Assembly: GCA_029857655.1 (NCBI GenBank)
Contig: JAOUGR010000120.1
Span: 1 to 6,645 of the forward strand
From: Gammaproteobacteria bacterium
Lineage (GTDB): Bacteria; Pseudomonadota; Gammaproteobacteria; Steroidobacterales; Steroidobacteraceae
Length of the DNA stretch: 6,645 nucleotides
Direction of reading: 5' to 3'
Shown: positions 5,827-6,645 of the stretch, piece by piece
Position numbering within the stretch: position 1 is the first letter of the stretch
How the letters are laid out: each line of letters opens with the position of its first letter
Program-made: the position numbers and the translations under genes
Notes under the pieces: model-generated
What the model saw: only the letters and a program-made list of their open reading frames with translations
What the model was told of the DNA's origin: nothing
Databases searched by the model: none

Positions 5827-6453
5827 ATGATCGATGAACTGTTGAAATTCTTCGTGCTGTTCTTCGTGGTCGTCGAGCCGATTACCCTGGTACCGCTGTT
5901 CGCCGGACTGACCGAAGGCGCTGACGAGCAATTCCGGCGCCGCATGGCGCTGAAGGCCGTGATCGTGTCAGGGATCGTGCTGCTGCTGTTCGCGCTGGGC
6001 GGTGCGTGGTTCCTCAGCATGATGAACATCAGCATCAATGCCTTCCGCATAGCCGGAGGCGTGATGCTGTTCCTGATTGCCCTCGAGATGGTGTTTGCCC
6101 GGGAATCCGGCACGCGCGTGACGTCCGAGGAGAAAGACGAGAGCTTGAAGCGAAACGACATCTCGGTATTCCCTCTGGCGTTCCCTTTCATCGCGGGACC
6201 CGGTGCGATTGCGATCGTGCTGCTGACATTCGGGGCGCCGCGACCTGTCCCGCAGCTTGCGGTCGGGCTATTCGGCGTCGTCGTTCTGGTGCTTGCGATC
6301 ACCTTTATGCTGATGCGGCTGACCCCGACGGTCATGCGGGTCATGGGCGTCACGGGCGCGCATGTCGTCAGCAGGCTCGCGGGTGTCGTGCTGGCCGCGC
6401 TTGCCGTGCAATTCATCATCGACGGGCTCAGCGGCGCCTTCGAGAGTATCTGA
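5827..6453 (+). CDS. MarC-family (UPF0056) integral membrane protein
   Basis: The 208-residue product has about six hydrophobic segments (near 4-28, 43-65, 70-91, 114-136, 142-165 and 176-200), with a charged loop at 92-110. MarC-type signatures are EPITLVPLFAGLT (17-29) in segment 1, RIAGGVMLFLIALEM (74-88), and PLAFPFIAGPGAIAIVLL (116-133). Length matches E. coli MarC, YchE and YhgN (about 200-220). The family is widespread in bacterial inner membranes, and no transport substrate is firmly established; the old link of MarC itself to multiple antibiotic resistance was not upheld. ATG 5827 lies 13 bases after the ampG stop and has GGTGGA (5816-5821) five bases upstream, so it is probably cotranscribed with xth and ampG. 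The first motif has Glu-Pro where the family usually has Asp-Pro. Confidence 0.92.
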   Translation: MIDELLKFFVLFFVVVEPITLVPLFAGLTEGADEQFRRRMALKAVIVSGIVLLLFALGGAWFLSMMNISINAFRIAGGVMLFLIALEMVFARESGTRVTSEEKDESLKRNDISVFPLAFPFIAGPGAIAIVLLTFGAPRPVPQLAVGLFGVVVLVLAITFMLMRLTPTVMRVMGVTGAHVVSRLAGVVLAALAVQFIIDGLSGAFESI

Positions 6454-6462
6454 TTCGATCAG
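6450..6462. repeat. Small palindrome spanning the MarC gene and trmB stop codons
   Basis: CTGAT (6450-6454) and ATCAG (6458-6462) form a perfect 5-bp inverted repeat around TCG. The left arm contains the MarC gene TGA and the right arm the trmB TGA on the other strand. Two convergent TGA codons supply three of the five pairs automatically, so the symmetry is only partly informative. There is no T-run. Confidence 0.35.
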
Positions 6463-6645
6463 CGTGCCGGGCTGCGGCGGCGATATTCGAGGTTGAAGAC
6501 GTCGTGGCCCAGGCTCCGACCACGCTGCTCGAAGCGTGTCGGGCCACGGACTGCGGGATCCTGGATCCAGCGCCCGTCCGCTGCCGTGTTGGCAAGCCGG
6601 GGCTCGGCATTCAGTACTTCGAGCATCTGCAGGGCGTAGGGCTCC
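6459..6645 (-). CDS. trmB: tRNA (guanine-N7-)-methyltransferase, C-terminal 61 residues, partial
   Basis: The minus strand from the right edge to TGA at 6459-6461 encodes 61 residues ending LGHDVFNLEYRRRSPAR. TrmB methylates N7 of G46 in the variable loop of tRNAs using S-adenosylmethionine. The diagnostic C-terminal block is present: PYALQMLEVLNAEPRLAN (residues 2-19 of the fragment), then GPTRFEQRGRSLGHDVFNL (34-52), which matches the TKFEQRGHRLGH block of E. coli TrmB. The Thr and Glu of the T-x-F-E motif belong to the substrate site in the family. The SAM-binding Rossmann core and the start lie outside the window. The gene converges on the MarC gene with five bases between stops. Confidence 0.9.
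   Translation of the reverse strand, partial: EPYALQMLEVLNAEPRLANTAADGRWIQDPAVRGPTRFEQRGRSLGHDVFNLEYRRRSPAR

Noticed and set aside
5796..6419. A 207-codon minus-strand Ser/Thr/Asn-rich open frame opposite the MarC gene
   Set aside because: Composition is the expected antisense of hydrophobic codons; the plus-strand gene has family motifs and a ribosome site.

Overview
The window is a compact, GC-rich (about 60% or more by eye) stretch of ordinary chromosome. It carries two partial and seven complete protein genes and almost no spare DNA. Protein signatures and gene order (radC, coaBC, dut, then pyrE beside an exonuclease III-family gene) point to a gammaproteobacterium outside the Enterobacteriaceae. 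Nevskiales, Steroidobacterales or Xanthomonadales-like lineages fit best, but the species cannot be fixed from this sequence. I see no mobile element, phage gene, CRISPR array, tRNA or rRNA.

Layout from left to right. The N-terminal 139 residues of RadC run leftward off the window. A 110-base divergent spacer follows, then coaBC (coenzyme A synthesis) and dut (dUTPase), tightly packed and rightward. A leftward pair, pyrE then a small secreted coiled-coil DUF4124 protein, converges on dut; only 3 bases separate the stops of dut and the DUF4124 gene, inside the loop of a 9-bp inverted repeat. A 51-base divergent spacer separates pyrE from a rightward run: an exonuclease III-family AP endonuclease (xth), an AmpG-like muropeptide permease whose probable TTG start overlaps the xth stop, and a MarC-family membrane protein. 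The MarC gene converges on the C-terminal end of trmB (tRNA m7G46 methyltransferase), which enters from the right edge.

Functionally this is a housekeeping cluster. CoaBC, Dut and PyrE serve cofactor and pyrimidine metabolism; Dut keeps uracil out of DNA and the exonuclease III-family enzyme repairs the abasic sites left when uracil is excised. AmpG and the MarC protein are inner-membrane proteins, and AmpG links to cell-wall recycling. No operon-wide common pathway is evident; the coupling looks like genome compaction.

I found no clearly novel system. The most interesting points are: (1) the exonuclease III homologue sits in the position held in Pseudomonas by crc, the catabolite-repression regulator that lost its nuclease residues, yet here every catalytic residue is intact; (2) the DUF4124 gene has a strong ribosome binding site serving an overlapping ATG/GTG pair, one opening an 8-codon mini-ORF that ends on a downstream in-frame ATG; (3) inverted repeats span the stop codons at both convergent gene junctions; (4) coaBC may be read from a leaderless or nearly leaderless transcript.
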